DNA of 64,000 bases from Dipteronia dyeriana (GCA_032871835.1 CM065296.1:116136146-116200145), one strand, 5' to 3'. Shown: positions 10,778 through 23,330, counted from the stretch's first letter. Program-made: numbers and translations. Notes: generated by a model not told the origin, from the sequence alone.

Positions 10778-13690
10778 TGGTTGTATCAGCTAAACTAGCT
10801 AATAATATCATGAATTCATATCACGTACATCAAAACAAACGTAACAAAAATATCTCCTAACAAATACATTTTGACCTCTTTTTGGATTAAAAGAGCATAG
10901 GATTTGGCTATGGAAACAATGTAAAGAAAATTACATGGATAGGTAAAACCCTAATTTTGGGGATTAAATTGATCAGCTATAACTGAGAAATATCAACCCA
11001 AAGTTGCTATAACCATGGGGGGTGTGGTCCATATTTTTCTGGGAAAACGAAAAGGCTCTGCTGCATTTCTTTGTTGGAAAGCTTTAACTTTTTTCATGGA
11101 ATTGTATCAATTATGAACTTGAAATTTGAAAGAACTCTACAAGACAACTAAATTGAACTTGGAGTGCTGGTAGTGGAGAAAAATATGCACTGATTTAACT
11201 TGATTTTTTTTCCCATTTTTTTTTAGAACATCACATGTTAGGCTTTTAAAAGTTTTGCCACGGTGCCTTAATTTGGATATTGTAGATTTGAAGTAAAAGG
11301 TAGACACAGATCCACAATACATAGTGAACATAATTATTACAATAAATAAGTCAGCTACACCATATTTTATTTTCTTCTGGAAGGTGTGAGTGTCTAACAA
11401 TATTTTCAAGTTTTTTTTTCATTCATATTTATATTCCACAGTGTATTTATGGAATGTACTCGATTTCAATATTCATTAGTAATACATAAGTAATTTGGAT
11501 ATTTATCATTAGAAACGGAAGATATCCATTCTCGGAAATATTTCGAGAGAATACATTTTTAAGTATAACAATATTGTTTCATCCAAACTCATATACCCTT
11601 GGGAGTTGGAAGAAACTCACATACCCTTGGAAATTGGAAGAAGTCCATGCAAAACTCAGACCATACCTAAATAAATATACTTCCATATGAGTAACAGTGG
11701 AAATAGTTATAAATTTAATATAGCCGACTTTAAAGTTCAGTCAATTCCTTAGAGCTAGGTTTCTTGTCCATGCAATAATTCTATAATTTAATAAAAAAGT
11801 GTATATTTGTACCAACAACATCCAATTTAATTTAAATTAATTTCAACATTTCAAATCATTGAAGTCCCTCTCATAAAACTAGTAAAAAAATAATTATAAA
11901 TTGCTTGTATTAATATGTGAAACAGGTTGGAAATAGAATGTGAGGATCATCGAACTTTGAGAGTGACGAATGTACATATTTCTATTAAGTCGGTGGTATC
12001 TTGTACATAATCCAATTTCTAAATTGTCTTGGCTTTGTGTTAAAGAACAAGCTAATTTACACACAGTGGCACTAAATACTTGGATCAGAATCCATTGTTG
12101 CTGATTCCAAACGGCACTTTAATATTATTGCATAGAAAACATGAATGCCATTAGAAAACGTCGCAAACTTTTTGCCCAATTTGTAAGGGCTCTCTTTCTC
12201 ACCTTACAATATCGGATGTTAAAGGTTATTAGAAGATCAAAACGGCAAATTCCTTTTGGCCCAAAATGCATTTTGTGTGAGACAAAATTAAAAAAATCCT
12301 TTTCTTCTTTACTAGACTCCAAATGTTAGGAGAATGCTTAAATTGAATTGTCCATTTATCTTTTAAAAATATATATAAAAATATTTATGTTACCCACTTT
12401 AAACTTTTACATACCCCATTAACAATATAAAGTTCTAAGTCGTATTACTATGGATTGATATAATAACTTCTGACTTGTTGATGCTTATCAAATTTAAAAT
12501 TATTGGTTCAAAAAAAAAAAAAAAACTACCACTTAGAAAAATTTTATAAATCAGGTTGTGAATTCAAATAAAATCTTAATTTCTCAAATCTTAAATTCGT
12601 AATTAAAAAATACAAAAATAAATTCTAAATTTTATATTAAGGGTCATGTTAACATATGTCACAATAAATCAACAATAACATATAACAAAAAAAAAATTAA
12701 AAAATTGATTATTTTATTTTATTTGTCTAATACATCAATTATATATATCTTGATATCTTGAAATATAATGACTATTAATATGCTAACAAAATCTATAGAA
12801 ATTTTGATTCATTTTTAAACATACATATATGAAACTTATAAATATCTTTAGCGATAAGAATCAATAAAATACAATTTATTTTATCAATTGATCAAAGAGA
12901 TTTTTGACATCAGAAATTTTAAAATGAACACCACATCGAACAAAAAGCATGTTATCGTGTACATTGTGCTTGCTTGCTCTCAAATTAAATGAACTATTAC
13001 GCAAACATGGTTAAAAGGGAAATCGGAAATTGACCCGACCCGGGCGGCAACAAATCTGTTGTAGGTTTTTCCTCATAATTGAACCCAGATTTCTGTGTCT
13101 GCATAGGTCACCGCCACTCAGATTATAACAGGTGTCACCCCGATACCCTAGACGTACCAACCAGCCGCCACGTACTGTGTTTAAACGACCGGTTGTTTTT
13201 CCACGTAGATTCGGTGACCTCAAAACAGACCGTTATTTAGATGCCACGTGTCATGAACTACGTCACAACATGTGAGCGTGACGCTACAGAGCATAAGTGA
13301 TTGTAAACAACAGTATTTGCATTGGACCATTGGTTTCCAAATTTGGACAAGAACTAGGGCCCAGTAAATCAAGGATTGTTCGAAACTGCCCACGATAACT
13401 GTCACCTCCACTCTTGAAAAAAATGTTGTAATAATTTTTTTCAAATTTTCAAAATAAGTAATGGTAATGGTACACATCAAATTCAACTTGTTTGCAATTT
13501 GAAAATTCAATCTATAGATTTTGTGTAATTATTTGTCATTCCATATATCATAAATCGTGATACAAATTGAATATAGTTAAAATGTCTAACACTACTTTCA
13601 AAATACATTGTTAATTTAATGTAATAGGCAATAATAATTTTACAAAAATGGTCTGTGGACAAGGAAGTTAACTCCGAGCGCAATATTTCC
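10778..13690. other. AT-rich intergenic DNA
   Basis: I see no supportable gene. Short ORFs overlap on both strands (for example 12125-12329) and look random. A 32-bp direct repeat built on ACTCATATACCCTTGG lies at about 11586-11645. A less AT-rich patch at 13010-13270 has no recognisable protein. Confidence 0.5.
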
Positions 13691-13696
13691 ATATCG

Positions 13697-13985
13697 TGAG
13701 AGGCATGTCCCCAGTCAACCCATGACGTTAATATTTTTATAACTTTCAGGTCCAGAAAGAATACACAGGCAAGCCCAGTCCATCAAATCTAATGCCCATA
13801 TATTCCCGGATTAGACTCCCATAGTGGCATAGTCCCATTCAAGATAGTCAATTTATGATTTGGCCCGTGACGTGCATGTCACGGGTCAACTCACGGCGTT
13901 AAAAGTTTTAGCCCAGAAAGAATATACAATCAAGCCCAGCCCATCTAATCTAAGGCCCATGCAGTCCCCGAGTTGATTCGGACGC
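13697..13985. repeat. Two degenerate units rich in TGACGT and GTCAAC motifs
   Basis: Unit one (about 13697-13850) and unit two (about 13866-13985) share the order GTCAAC-C/T-CAYGRCGTTAA, then CCAGAAAGAATAYACA, AAGCCCAGYCCATC and TCTAAKGCCCAT. The block lies 0.8-1.1 kb upstream of the small gene at 14792. Confidence 0.65.
13864..13885. promoter_or_regulatory. Inverted repeat CCCGTGAC / GTCACGGG
   Basis: Eight-base arms CCCGTGAC (13864-13871) and GTCACGGG (13878-13885) flank GTGCAT. The arms contain TGAC/GTCA half-sites of the kind bound by plant bZIP factors; binding is inferred. Confidence 0.5.
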
Positions 13986-14012
13986 CAGAACGCCACGCCA
14001 CGCCACGAGTAG

Positions 14013-14042
14013 ACTCATGACGTGCCCAGTCACGTCATGAGT
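14013..14042. promoter_or_regulatory. Perfect 12-bp inverted repeat with bZIP cores
   Basis: ACTCATGACGTG (14013-14024) and CACGTCATGAGT (14031-14042) form a perfect inverted repeat around a CCCAGT loop, and the similarity continues outward with mismatches to GAGT/ACTC. Each arm holds TGACGTG, a classic TGA/bZIP site. It could be a paired regulatory site or only a small hairpin. Confidence 0.55.
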
Positions 14043-14495
14043 TGACTCACGATTTGACAGGGAACGCTTCAAGTTGACTCAGGGCCTGGCGAGTTGGCAC
14101 CTGATGTTACATGCTTGATGCTTATGGTTTTTGAAGCTCCGACTCCAACTCTAAACTCGAAAGAGTGCTTGGTGCAGATTCTCCAATAGCGAATCCTAAA
14201 TCTTTCAAATTTTTTTATTATTTATAATTATACCGAGTGTTTGTAGTTGAAGTTGTATGTGTTTTAACGTTTGTCGTGTAATTTTTTTCTATTATTATTC
14301 TTTGTTGAAATGAAACACAAGTTTGGACCATCACAGTTAACTTCACTCTACTTCCTTCTCAAAAACCTTGAACTGTTGAACATGATGTGTCACGTTAGAT
14401 TCTGAATTTGTTGTCATCATCTGCTCGCATCCTTTAATGACAATACTAGCTTTTAATATACATTAGCACCACCCTTTTTTTATATATATAAAAAG

Positions 14496-14505
14496 GACAC
14501 GTGTC
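14496..14505. promoter_or_regulatory. Palindromic G-box GACACGTGTC
   Basis: This 10-bp palindrome with the ACGT core (G-box/ABRE type, a bZIP/bHLH target) lies about 290 bp upstream of the small gene's ATG. Confidence 0.6.
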
Positions 14506-14710
14506 GATGATACAAGTTAGCGACAGTTCTTTGATGATAGAATATTGCTGTGCACAGTGCAGTGCAGTGGCTCTCACAGTCTCACATGCAATTGAATAAC
14601 CAAAAATGGAATCCGCTACTTTTGAGTTTTGATGCCAGTATGCCACCATTTTCAATGCCATCTCGAACCCACCAAACCGACCAAATGCCCATCTCTTTTA
14701 CTATAGTCTC

Positions 14711-14718
14711 TATAAATT
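14711..14718 (+). promoter_or_regulatory. TATA box of the small gene
   Basis: TATAAATT lies about 75-80 bp before the ATG at 14792, a normal distance for a plant TATA promoter with a short leader. Confidence 0.65.
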
Positions 14719-14791
14719 AAATATATACCCTCTCATACTCTTGTCTCCCAATTTCATAGCTTCACTCTAAACACTACTTAGCTACAGCAAA

Positions 14792-15085
14792 ATGGCCTCC
14801 ATGGTTCCCAAGAAGCAATCCAGTGATCTGAACACTGAAACAAACACTCATGAAGATCAAGAAGACCAAGAAAGCTTGAACTATGTCTCGAGCCATCTCT
14901 ACCTCAGGCACACTCACACCTCTGAAAAGCTGGACAAGGATGTTGTGTTGCGGCGCATTCGACATCGCAAGCGCTTGAATAAGGTCAGGAATGCTCTCCA
15001 AGGTTTTCTCGGCTGGTCTGTCCCGACTAATAAGACCGATAAGGTCTCCGTCAAGTGGCTCGATGATGCTTTTGCTGCTCCTTAA
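14792..15085 (+). CDS. Small 97-aa plant protein of unknown function
   Basis: I do not recognise the family. The protein has an acidic, Asp/Glu/Gln-rich N-terminal third (about residues 10-30), then a motif LNYVSSHLYLRH (about 30-41), and a strongly basic segment at about 50-67 built from DVVLRRIRHRKRLNKVRNAL that could be an amphipathic helix or nuclear signal. The C-terminus is VKWLDDAFAAP. There is no signal peptide or membrane segment. Reasons to believe it: a good start context (AAAATGGCC), a TATA box 75-80 bp upstream, a G-box further up, lower AT content than its surroundings, and one uninterrupted exon with its stop before AT-rich DNA. Confidence 0.75.
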   Translation: MASMVPKKQSSDLNTETNTHEDQEDQESLNYVSSHLYLRHTHTSEKLDKDVVLRRIRHRKRLNKVRNALQGFLGWSVPTNKTDKVSVKWLDDAFAAP

Positions 15086-15388
15086 TTACATTAATTATAT
15101 TAAATAATTAACACTTCTAGCTTATATATTTACAGTTTGCCAATCAAATATTGTATTCTTGCATGCACATGTAGTGACCAGTACTCCTAGCTAGCCGTTA
15201 GTTTGATTTGTATTTGCGTAAATATATAATCACCTGTGTGCTTTGTTGCTCCTTATTAACTATAGTCATTTTCTTCTCTTAATTTGCTTGATATTTGTGA
15301 TTTTTTTCTTTTTTCTTTGGTTGATTGATTAATAGAATCAACACTTTATATTTTATAGCAATTGAGTGGGTCGAGATTGAGATATTTT

Positions 15389-15953
15389 GTTCATAAGGAC
15401 CGGATTTATACAGTAAAATATATAGTTTGATAAATATTTATGATTTTATAATCTAAGTTTAAATAGCATCAAACGACTAAAATATCATTTTCTCCTTCTT
15501 TTATTATGTTTGTACCATTGTTAGTTTTTTTTTTTCATTTCAAAATCCTCCATTGATGGAGATAATGAGATCTATGAGGTTGAACTTTGTTTGACTTCCA
15601 ATGAAGGTTTCAACCAAGAAAATGACAAAATTAATTGGAAAATTTCATACTTCCAAAAAGTCTCGGAAATTATAAAAAATCTCAAAAAAATATCGAAAAT
15701 TATTAAAAAAATCTCAAAAACTACTTGAAAAATCTCGAAAACTAGAAAACAGGTTTCGAAAATACAAAATAAGTTTCGGAAACACAAAAAAACACGAGAC
15801 TTATTTTTGTAAGTGTTATATATATAATAGTTTTAGACTTTTTTCCTGACCAGGGAATTGTTATATACAATATTATTCTCTAGCTTTAATTTTCATATTA
15901 TTGAACATATATCAAACTATATATTTTACTGTAAAAGTCTGGTCCTTATGAAC
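15389..15953. mobile_element. MITE-like element with long terminal inverted repeats
   Basis: GTTCATAAGGACCGG at 15389 is matched in reverse complement by CTGGTCCTTATGAAC ending at 15953, and the similarity continues inward (ACAGTAAAATATATAGTTTG) for about 43 bp with few mismatches. The core (15650-15790) is an A-rich series of TCTCRAAAA-type motifs. There is no coding capacity and no clear target duplication. Confidence 0.65.
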
Positions 15954-16208
15954 ACTATATATCAAACTATGCATGTAGCTTGATCAGTTTATAAAATTTG
16001 TTCAACCAGAATTCCAAAGAGAAATTGTCAAATTTAACCCAGTAATCTTAATCTTGTTTAGTTTGTTGAAATCTGAATTTTAGAGTTTAGTTGTTTACTT
16101 GTTTACAATTTGGATCGAGATTCTTTTGCTTAAGCCAACTAATCTGGTGACATTTGTAATTAGTGACAAAGATTTTTTTTTTTTTTTCACTTTCAATATA
16201 TTTAAATA

Positions 16209-16604
16209 TGTTATAATTAATTAAAATGAAATTAATAACAGATGAAAAACATGTGAAGTATTATGAAGAACAATTGTTAGAATAAATAATAACGGATAAA
16301 TAAAATATGGAGAGATCATATAATAAAAGAGAGATGCGAGAGAGTAAAACTTTACTTGTGTATTGATCTGAGAAATTTTTTACTAAATAACTTCTGTTGT
16401 GTGATTGGTATTATTCTCGTGTACTCAATTTACAAAGAATGGGCATTTATATAGGCAATAAAACAAGAGATACTAATTGTAATTTGACACCTAATTTTGC
16501 CACATAACTTGGCTTATGCATGAAGCAATTGGACTACTTGCTTGCACGTGGATTCAAGTGGTGGATTACAAAAGTTGTGGAACAATCCACATTGAATTAC
16601 AACA
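16209..16604 (-). repeat. 3' LTR of copia A
   Basis: It runs from TGTTATAATT to TACAACA and is bordered inside by CTCCCTCTTGAATTTT (16605-16620), the complement of a polypurine tract. Confidence 0.88.
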
Positions 16605-16869
16605 CTCCCTCTTGAATTTTTCATAACTTGTATTGTTGCTTTCTAGAAAGAAAATCCGATGGGACAAAACCTAGATAAAATATATATAGAATGATCTTCT
16701 AGATCTAGTCGGGTTGGACATTTAAAAACCATCTCATTAAAAACCTTATCAGAAAAACCCAGTGGACAAAACTTGATCGAAAGAAAAAAGAGTATAGTTT
16801 ACAGATGTCTATTGAAGATTTTTCTCCCCCTGATTGGACGCTCCCCCTCATAAAAACTTTAGCATTTAA

Positions 16870-19800
16870 TCTTGTAATTTACAAAGTCGACGCATGCCTA
16901 TCCCATATATCAATTTCTCAAAAGTTGATGTAGGCAATGATTTGGTAAACAGATCTGCAAGATTTTCTGTAGACCGTATCTGCTTAACATCAATTTGTTG
17001 ACTCTGTTGAAGCTCATGAGTAAAGAAGAATTAAAGAGAAATATTTTTGGTTCTCCTTTGATATATCCTTCTCTAATTTGAGCAATGCACGCCGCATTAT
17101 CCTCAAAAACCTGTGTTGGCATTTCTGTAGATAATGAAAATTCACAGGTATTTTGAATATGATGAATAACAGACCTTAGCCAAACACATTATCGACTCGA
17201 TTCGTGACGTGCGATGATTTTAGAATGATTAGAGGATGTAGCAACCATAGTCTGTTTTGTGGAGCGCCATGATATTGTTGTGCCATTATATAAAAAAACA
17301 TATCCCCGTTTGTAAATGAGCTTTGTGGGGATCAGACAAATATTTGGCATCAGCATAACCAATTTAACCTGAAAAATTGTTATATTTTGTATAAAATAAT
17401 CCTAAATCTTTCGTTCCACAAAGGTAATGAAAAATATGTTTGATCCCATTCCATTGTCTTCGAGTTGGTGCTGAACTGAATCTAGCCAGTACATTCACAG
17501 AGAATGCAATATCTTGTCTAGTACATTGAGCCATATATAATAAAACATTAATTGCATTAAGATATGGTACCTCATGACCAAGTATCTTTTCACCATTTTC
17601 TTTTGGTCAGAATGGATACTTTTTAGGATCAAGAGTTCTAACAACCATAAGAATACTTAATGGATGAGCATTATCCATATGGAATCTTTTTAAAATCTTT
17701 TCAATATATGCTGATTGATGGACAAGTACTTCATTTGATCTATGCTCGATCTCGAGGCCGAGACAATATTTTGTCTTTCCCAGATTTTTCATTTCGAATT
17801 CCCTTTTCAAGTATTCAGCAGTTTTCAGGAGTTCATCAGGGGTTCCAATTAAGTTCATATCATCAACATAAACCGCTATGATAGCAAATCCAGATTCTGA
17901 TTTCTTAATGAAAACACATGGACATAAGGGATTATTGATATATCCTTCTTTTATCGGATATTTACTGAGACGGTTATACCACATCTGTCCAGATTGTATT
18001 AATCCATACAACGACCTTTGTAATTTTATCGAATACAAATTACGAGGCCTTGAGTTACATGTTTCTGACATTTTAAATCCTTCCGGGATTTTCATGTAAA
18101 TATTTGAATCCAATGAACCATATAGATAAGCAGTCACTACGTTTATCAGACGCATTTCCAGTCTTTCCAAGACAGTCATCCTTATCAGAAATCGAAACGT
18201 AATTGTATCTATCACCGGTGAGTATGTTTCATCGAAATCGATGCCAGGTCTCTGTGAGAAACCTTGTGCTACAAGTTGTTCCTTATATCTCACGATCTCA
18301 TTTTTCTCATTACGTTTCCGTATAAAAACTCATTTATACCCAACAGGTTTGACATTTTTCAGACGTTTGGATTATTGATCCAAATACTTCATGTTTGGCT
18401 AATGAAGTCAATTATGTTTGAATTGCTTCTTTCCATTTATGCCAATCGGACATTTGTCTACAATCATCGAGATTATGAGGTTCAAAATAATCATTTATGA
18501 TTTCATTTGCCACTGTATATGAAAATACATTATCAATAATTATTTCTTTTCGATTCCACAGTTCTCTTGTATAATTTATAGAAATTTCATCATTTCTATA
18601 TTATTGTACCTTTTCAGAGATTCTTTCCCCCGCAAATGATTCTATTGCTTTAGTGACTTGTGTCACTTTAGGGACACTTAACTCTCATGGAGTTAAATTA
18701 GAGAAAGTAGATTTATTTTTCCTTTTTCGAGGAACAGTATCTTTTGAACCAAACGGTCTACCACGCTTCTGGCGTGCAATAGATGATTCTTTTGCTATCA
18801 TTTGTTCAGATTATTTTTTCGGAATAATCACCTGTGCTGGGACATTAACAGCTGGGATGTATGATTTTGTTACCCTAGTAGCATCTGCAAATGCATCTGG
18901 TAACTGGTTCACTATTGCTTGAAGATGTACTATCTTACGTACTTCATTCTCACATTGAGATGTGCATGGGTCTAAATGAATCAGACTAAAAAATTTCTAG
19001 GAAAGCTCACGCTTCCCTTCGGAAAGAGTTTTCTTTTCCCCTAATGATGGGAAACTAGTTTCATCAAAATGACAATCTGTAAACCGTGCTGTAAAAAGAT
19101 CACCAGTCAAGGATTCCATATATCTAATAATTGATGGTGAATCAAAACCAACATATATTCCCAATTGTTTTTGGGGTCCCATTTTAGTTCTTTTTGTTGG
19201 TACAATCGGAACATATACCGTACATCCAAAAGTACGTAAATGAGATATATCTGGTTGATGACTAAGTACAAGTTGTACTGGTGAATACTGATGATAAGCA
19301 GTAGGCCGAAACCGGATTAATGCAGCAGCATGTAAAACAGCATGTAAAACAGCATGCCCCCAGACACAAATCGGTAATTGCGTTCGTAATAATAAAGTCA
19401 TTGCAATTACTTGGACACGTTTAATAAGTGATTCTGCTAATCCATTATGGGTATGAATATGTGGAACTGGATGTTCAACATCAATCCCAGCCACTTTGCA
19501 ATATTCATCAAATGTCTTGGAAGTAAATTCACTAGCATTATCAAGGTGTATGGACTTAATTGAGTAATCGGGAAAATGAGTCTGAAGCCTGATAATATGT
19601 GCAAGCAATCTAACCAAAGCAACATAACGCGTTGATAATAAGCAAACATGTGACCATCTAACAGATGCGTCAACTAGGACCATGAAATAACAAAATGGTC
19701 CACTTGGTGGATGAATATGTCCATATATATCCCCTTGAATTCTTTATAAAAATGATGGGGATTCAAAACCAACTTTAGAATGAGATGGTTTTATTGTTAA

Positions 19801-20415
19801 TTTCCCTTGGGAAAATGCAGTACATAAATTCTCATGGGCTAAAAGAATCTTCTGATTTTTTAATTGATGTCCATGAGAATTTTCAATGATTCTACGCATC
19901 ATTGTAGATCCTGGATGACCAAGACGGTCATGCCAAAGTACAAACATTTTTGGATATGAGCACTCCTGACTCATAACTACATAAGTTTCCACACCTTTGA
20001 TAATGGTGTAATATAATCCAGAAGATAACGCACGTAGCTTTTCTATAATGAGTTTCTAGCCTGAATTATGTGAAGTGGTGCATAGATATTCAATATCATC
20101 TTTATTCATAGTTTCAATATGATATCCATTTCTCTGTATGTCTTTGAAACTAAGTAGATTCCTTCTGGATCTACTTGAATATAATGCATCATCGATGCAT
20201 ATTTTAATATTGTTTGATAACAATATTGTGGCTCTTCTAGAGCCTTCTATCAGATCCATTGGACCTGATACCGTATTAACATTTGCTCTGAGTAAAGTTA
20301 AATTTATAAAATATTTCTGACTCCGCAGAATTGTATGAGTTGTTGCACTATCAACTAGACATAGATCTCCGGGTTCTAGCTTTTCAGTAACTCTCAATTT
20401 ATCGTTTAGGTTCAT
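16870..20415 (-). pseudogene. Copia A pol remnant: protease, integrase, RT, RNase H
   Basis: The pieces are read on the minus strand in order. The protease (20415-20056) has LVDSATTHTIL, a copia active site with Ala in place of the usual Gly. The pre-integrase finger (19992-19744) has LWHDRLGHPG. The integrase core (19683-18997) has EFTSKTFDEYC and NGLAESLIKR. The RT (18293-17607) has AYLYGSLD, LQRSLYGLIQSGQMWYNRL and AVYVDDMN. The RNase H part is worn, with FEDNAACIAQIREGYIKGE at about 17060-17115. Between the pieces the frame is broken by stops and shifts, most heavily at 18294-18996. It cannot make a working polyprotein. Confidence 0.9.
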
Positions 20416-20538
20416 TTTGTATGCTTTATAAAGAAAAAATAAAGTGCATATTAGACAAAATGATTCAAAAAGTATACATTGTATTGAGAAATATTTTACA
20501 TGAACAAAATAACAAAATAATACTACTGTAAGTAGTAT

Positions 20539-21633
20539 TTAATTGGTATGGACATTTTCATCACCAATTGAAGTAGCTGGCATGTCTTTAGGGTCTGGAA
20601 AGAAATCTGTAACATTAAGATGAGTGATATCTTTTGGATATGAATCTTCAATGAAATGAGATTTCGGTTTCTTTCCCTTTTCTCTTATTGATGCTTGATA
20701 CAGATCCATCAGATGTTTAGGTGTTTTACATTCATTGGACCAATGATTGTAACATCCACACCTGAAACAAACATTGTTGTTTGCATTGGGCCTATTTTGA
20801 ACATCTTTTCTTTTATACTGATTTGCCTCATAAGTATTCCACTTCTGATGAGTGTTTCGATTATAACCACCTGATCCAAAATAACCACGTTCTCTTTTGA
20901 AACTACGACCACGGCCCCCGCCAGAATTACGACCGTAACCATGACCGTGATCAGGATTGAGGCCATTACCATGGCCTCGACCACGGCCTCGACCACGACC
21001 TCGACCTCGACTGTGGTTTCTGACACTATTAGCATTCACTTCTGGATATGATGTAGAACCAGTCAAGTGTGATCCGTGATTTTTTATTAGTAGCTCATTA
21101 TTCTTTTATGCTACTAGAAGACATACAATCAAATCTGAATATTTTGAGAATCTGTGTTCTCGATATTGCTGTTGCAATATTATATTTGAGGCATGGAAAG
21201 TTGTAAATGTCTTTTCCAACATATCCTTTTCAGATACCTCTTCACCACACAATTTCAACCTTGTGGTGATTCTGAATAAATCAGAATTATAATCAGAGAC
21301 TTATTTGTGGTCCTGAAATCGTAAATGATGTCATTTGTACCTTGCATTAGGTAACGTAACATCATTCTGGTGATCATAACAATCTTTTAGCTCTTTCCAC
21401 AGATCTTCAGGATCTATGACAGTAAGATATTGAGCTTTTAAATCCTTATTCAGATGATGACGGATTATGACCATGGTTGTGGATCTGTCTTGTTCAGTAG
21501 TATTGATTCCATCATCAATGGTATAGTATAGGCCATGGGATTTTAAGTACAATCCAGCATCAATTACCCATGACATATAGTTTTCTCCCGATACTTTGAG
21601 TGCATCAAACTTCAAATTCGCAAGTTTATACAT
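20539..21633 (-). pseudogene. Copia A gag remnant
   Basis: The N-terminal gag part (21633-21331) contains FDALKVSGENYMSWV and DLWKELKDCYDHQ, typical of plant copia gag. After a frame break, 21066-20539 encodes an Arg-Gly repeat (RGRGRGRGRGHG) and a CCHC knuckle CFRCGCYNHWSNEC, both expected in the RNA-binding nucleocapsid part. Confidence 0.88.
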
Positions 21634-21689
21634 GCTTACAGTTTTCCCCCTTTTTTATGTAAAATTTAATTTAGTGTCAATAAACATAA

Positions 21690-21960
21690 ATGAGTTCAAC
21701 TAATATGAGCACAAAACTAAAACATTTCAGGGACATGAGTTCTCCTGATATGAGCATAAAATTAAAAACATTTCGGGGACATGAGTTATCCCGATATGAA
21801 CAGAAAATTAAACATTTCGGGGACATGAGTTCTCCCGATATGAGCAGAATATTAAAAAATATCGGGGACATGAGTTCTCCCGATATGAGCATAAAATTAA
21901 AACATTTCGGGGATATGAGTTCTCCCGATATGAGCATAATATTAAAATATTTCGGGTAAA
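21690..21960 (-). repeat. Five 45-bp tandem repeats in the copia A leader
   Basis: GGACATGAGTT (once GGATATGAGTT) starts units at about 21731, 21777, 21821, 21866 and 21911, a period of 44-46 bp. Each unit contains CCGATATGAGCA and an A-rich arm. The array lies between the 5' LTR and gag, so it is leader sequence. Because 45 is a multiple of three, the sense strand is open for 109 codons (22006-21677) and would encode a repeated 15-residue unit containing LISGELMSP. Confidence 0.85.
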
Positions 21961-22231
21961 CAAATTCAAAATTATATATATGGGTTCCGTTGACAGCATA
22001 AGCCATCTTGTTATATATAACTAATACATATTCAAAATGTTGACATGTAAGATATATGCATGAACATGGATGATTTTAAATAAATAAATCTAGAACAATA
22101 TATTTGGGTTCCATTGACGGTATAAGTCATATTGTTATACGAAACTGAATATAGATCCGAAATGTTGAGATGCAAGTAAATCACCCATTAGGGGATCATT
22201 TTTACAAAATAGATTTTTCGTACTTATAACG

Positions 22232-22625
22232 TGTTATAAATTAAAATGAAATGAATAACAGATGAAAAACATATGAAGTATTATGAAGAACAATTGATAA
22301 AATAAATAACAACGGATAAATAAAATATGGAGAGATCATATAATAAAAGAGAGATGCGAGAGAGTAAAACTTTACTTATGTATTGATCTGAGAAAATTTT
22401 TACTAAATAACTTTTGTTGTGTGATTAGTATTATTCTTACGCACTCAATTTACAAAGAATGAACATTTATATAGACAATAAAACAAGGGATACTGATTGT
22501 AATTTGTCACCTAATTTTACCACATAACTTGGCTTATGCATGAAGCAATTGGACTACTTGCTTACATGTTGATTCAAGCGGGTGGATTATAAAAGTTGTG
22601 GAACAATCCACATTGAATTTCAACA
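22232..22625 (-). repeat. 5' LTR of copia A
   Basis: It runs from TGTTATAAATT to TTTCAACA and aligns along its full length with 16209-16604. Confidence 0.88.
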
Positions 22626-23330
22626 AAATACAGTGTATTGTTTTAACTTTTTAAGATAAGCTTAAAGATTATTATATGAATCGAAAGAATTGACATTGAT
22701 ACCTCTTGCCCAACTCAATTCTGCCGACAATTATATTTAACTTAAATTTTCAATCACGTTGATATATAGATATTAGTGCGGCCAAGAATATTTACCACAA
22801 AATAATTTTTTATTGCTCTTGAGTAATGCTAGGGACACATTTTATTTTTTCAAAATGCATCCCAAAAAAAAACCTTATATAAAATGAAAGTTGATATGTC
22901 ATTGCCAATATGTCATAGAGTTCAAAAAATAAATGACACTTTTGGGAGGTGTTATTTCAACATTTTCACTACTTTAATAGCTTATGTTTAAAAGACACAC
23001 TATGGGGGATCGGGTAAAAATATCTCAAATAGTTGTTCCACATAAAAAAAAATCATTTATTTTACAGTGACAGCGTTGTAAAGTAGTGAGAGAAAGTCTC
23101 GTTGAAACCCAAACAATTACTCGAATGGCAACGGAGTGGCGCAACGTAGACGTATTTGGGGGTCGAGCTCACAGGGGTAGGGGCAGCGCCCCTGAATTTT
23201 TTTTTCCTGGTTAGTACTTAAAAGGCTAGAAATATAATTACAAAAGACTTGGAGCCTTTATTAAAAAGCTCGGAGCCTTGACAAAAAGACTTGAACCCAG
23301 TAAAAAAAAATTCGGGCACAAAAACAATAC
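22626..23330. other. Spacer right of copia A
   Basis: No gene is seen. GTAATGCTAGGGACACATTT near 22826 resembles a transposon terminus, but I found no partner end. A GC-rich hairpin AGGGGCAGCGCCCCT lies at about 23178-23192. Confidence 0.4.

Larger units (their letters stand above)
16209..22625 (-). mobile_element. Ty1/copia retrotransposon A, complete but decayed
   Basis: The LTRs at 16209-16604 and 22232-22625 are flanked by the same 5-bp target duplication AAATA (16204-16208 and 22626-22630). On the minus strand the order is gag, protease, integrase, RT, RNase H, as in copia. By hand count about 26 substitutions separate the two LTRs (roughly 6-7%), so it is much older than the gypsy element at the left edge. 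The primer site next to the right LTR (minus strand ACACGTTATAAGTACG) resembles the ACACGTTATCAGCACG type seen in some plant copia elements. Many stops and frame breaks make it inactive. Confidence 0.92.

Noticed and set aside
12125..12329. Two overlapping ORFs on opposite strands
   Set aside because: Short, no recognised motif, no promoter signals.
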